From: Rhodospirillales bacterium
GTDB taxonomy: Bacteria; Pseudomonadota; Alphaproteobacteria; Reyranellales; Reyranellaceae
NCBI GenBank assembly: GCA_013205335.1
Contig: JABMNB010000228.1
Location: 1-5,257 of the forward strand
DNA length: 5,257 nucleotides
Direction of reading: 5' to 3'
Each line of letters starts with the position of its first letter. Within the stretch, counting starts at the first letter, position 1. A model generated the notes under the pieces. That model was not told where the DNA came from, made no database searches, and worked only from the letters and a program-made list of their open reading frames with translations. The position numbers were made by a program, and so were the translations under genes. Below, in pieces: positions 5,140 through 5,257 of this stretch.

Positions 5140-5257
5140 GTGCCGCACCAGACCCATCTTGTCGCCAACCGGACGATGTTGCCGCCAGGACCGCCGAGCT
5201 TGCCGCGGTCGTCCAGGCAAGGGGCCTGCGCGTCCTCGGGCCGCCGTCACTGGCCCA
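5140..5257 (+). CDS. Possible start of an unrecognised divergent gene, cut by the window edge
   Basis: GTG at 5140 follows AGGAG by five bases, a good ribosome site, and the frame stays open for 39 codons to the window end. The first codons give VPHQTHLVANR. After that the GTG frame turns into Pro/Ser/Arg-rich text, while the neighbouring frame from about 5172 reads like ordinary protein (DDVAARTAELAAVVQARG). One missing base near 5168-5175 would join the two as ...VANRDDVAAR.... It may be a genuine frameshift, a sequence-end error, or no gene at all. I recognise no family. Confidence 0.3.
   Translation, partial: MPHQTHLVANRTMLPPGPPSLPRSSRQGACASSGRRHWP

Noticed and set aside
1..5257. CRISPR array, tRNA, rRNA, insertion sequence or integrase
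   Set aside because: I saw no regularly spaced repeats, cloverleaf-like segment, transposase motif or attachment-site duplication. The 12-base inverted repeat is too short and has no transposase to call a mobile element.

Overview
The window is GC-rich and densely packed, and almost every gene lies on the minus strand. It looks like an alphaproteobacterium. The best clue is a RegA/PrrA/ActR-type redox response regulator with the near-invariant C-terminal Fis-like helix-turn-helix of that class. A UbiG-type quinone methyltransferase and a photolyase/cryptochrome-like protein of a type I associate with alphaproteobacteria agree with this. A sphingomonad or related order is possible, but I cannot fix the genus by eye.

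Layout, in minus-strand transcription order (right to left). (1) 5140-5257 on the plus strand may be the first codons of a divergent gene, cut by the window edge and possibly frameshifted. (2) 4702-5010 encodes a small protein with two membrane segments. (3) 4053-4631 encodes the RegA-like regulator. (4) 3817-4052 is a 236-base non-coding spacer, poorer in GC than its surroundings. It holds a candidate promoter, a palindrome in that promoter's spacer, and a 12-base perfect inverted repeat. (5) 3816 down to 1 is a run of five genes in which every junction overlaps: photolyase/cryptochrome-like protein, renalase-like FAD oxidoreductase, integral-membrane methyltransferase of the isoprenylcysteine-methyltransferase/NnrU type, UbiG-like SAM methyltransferase, and a DUF4149-like membrane protein cut by the left edge.

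The overlaps are ATGA (4 nt), ATGA (4 nt), 11 nt and TGATG (1 nt). They imply one transcript with translational coupling. The set joins a flavin photoreceptor/repair enzyme, a second flavoprotein, and two methyltransferases that probably act at or in the membrane. A reasonable inference is a light- or oxidative-stress operon that pairs DNA photorepair or blue-light sensing with dinucleotide, quinone or lipid upkeep. The redox regulator next door fits that theme, but nothing in the sequence proves that it controls the operon.

The most notable protein is the photolyase homologue. Its FAD-binding helical domain begins at the N-terminus, and a Rossmann-like segment follows it, the reverse of the usual photolyase order. 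It keeps most residues expected for FAD and lesion contact but seems to lack the outermost tryptophan of the electron-transfer triad. No tRNA, rRNA, CRISPR array, insertion sequence or integrase was seen.
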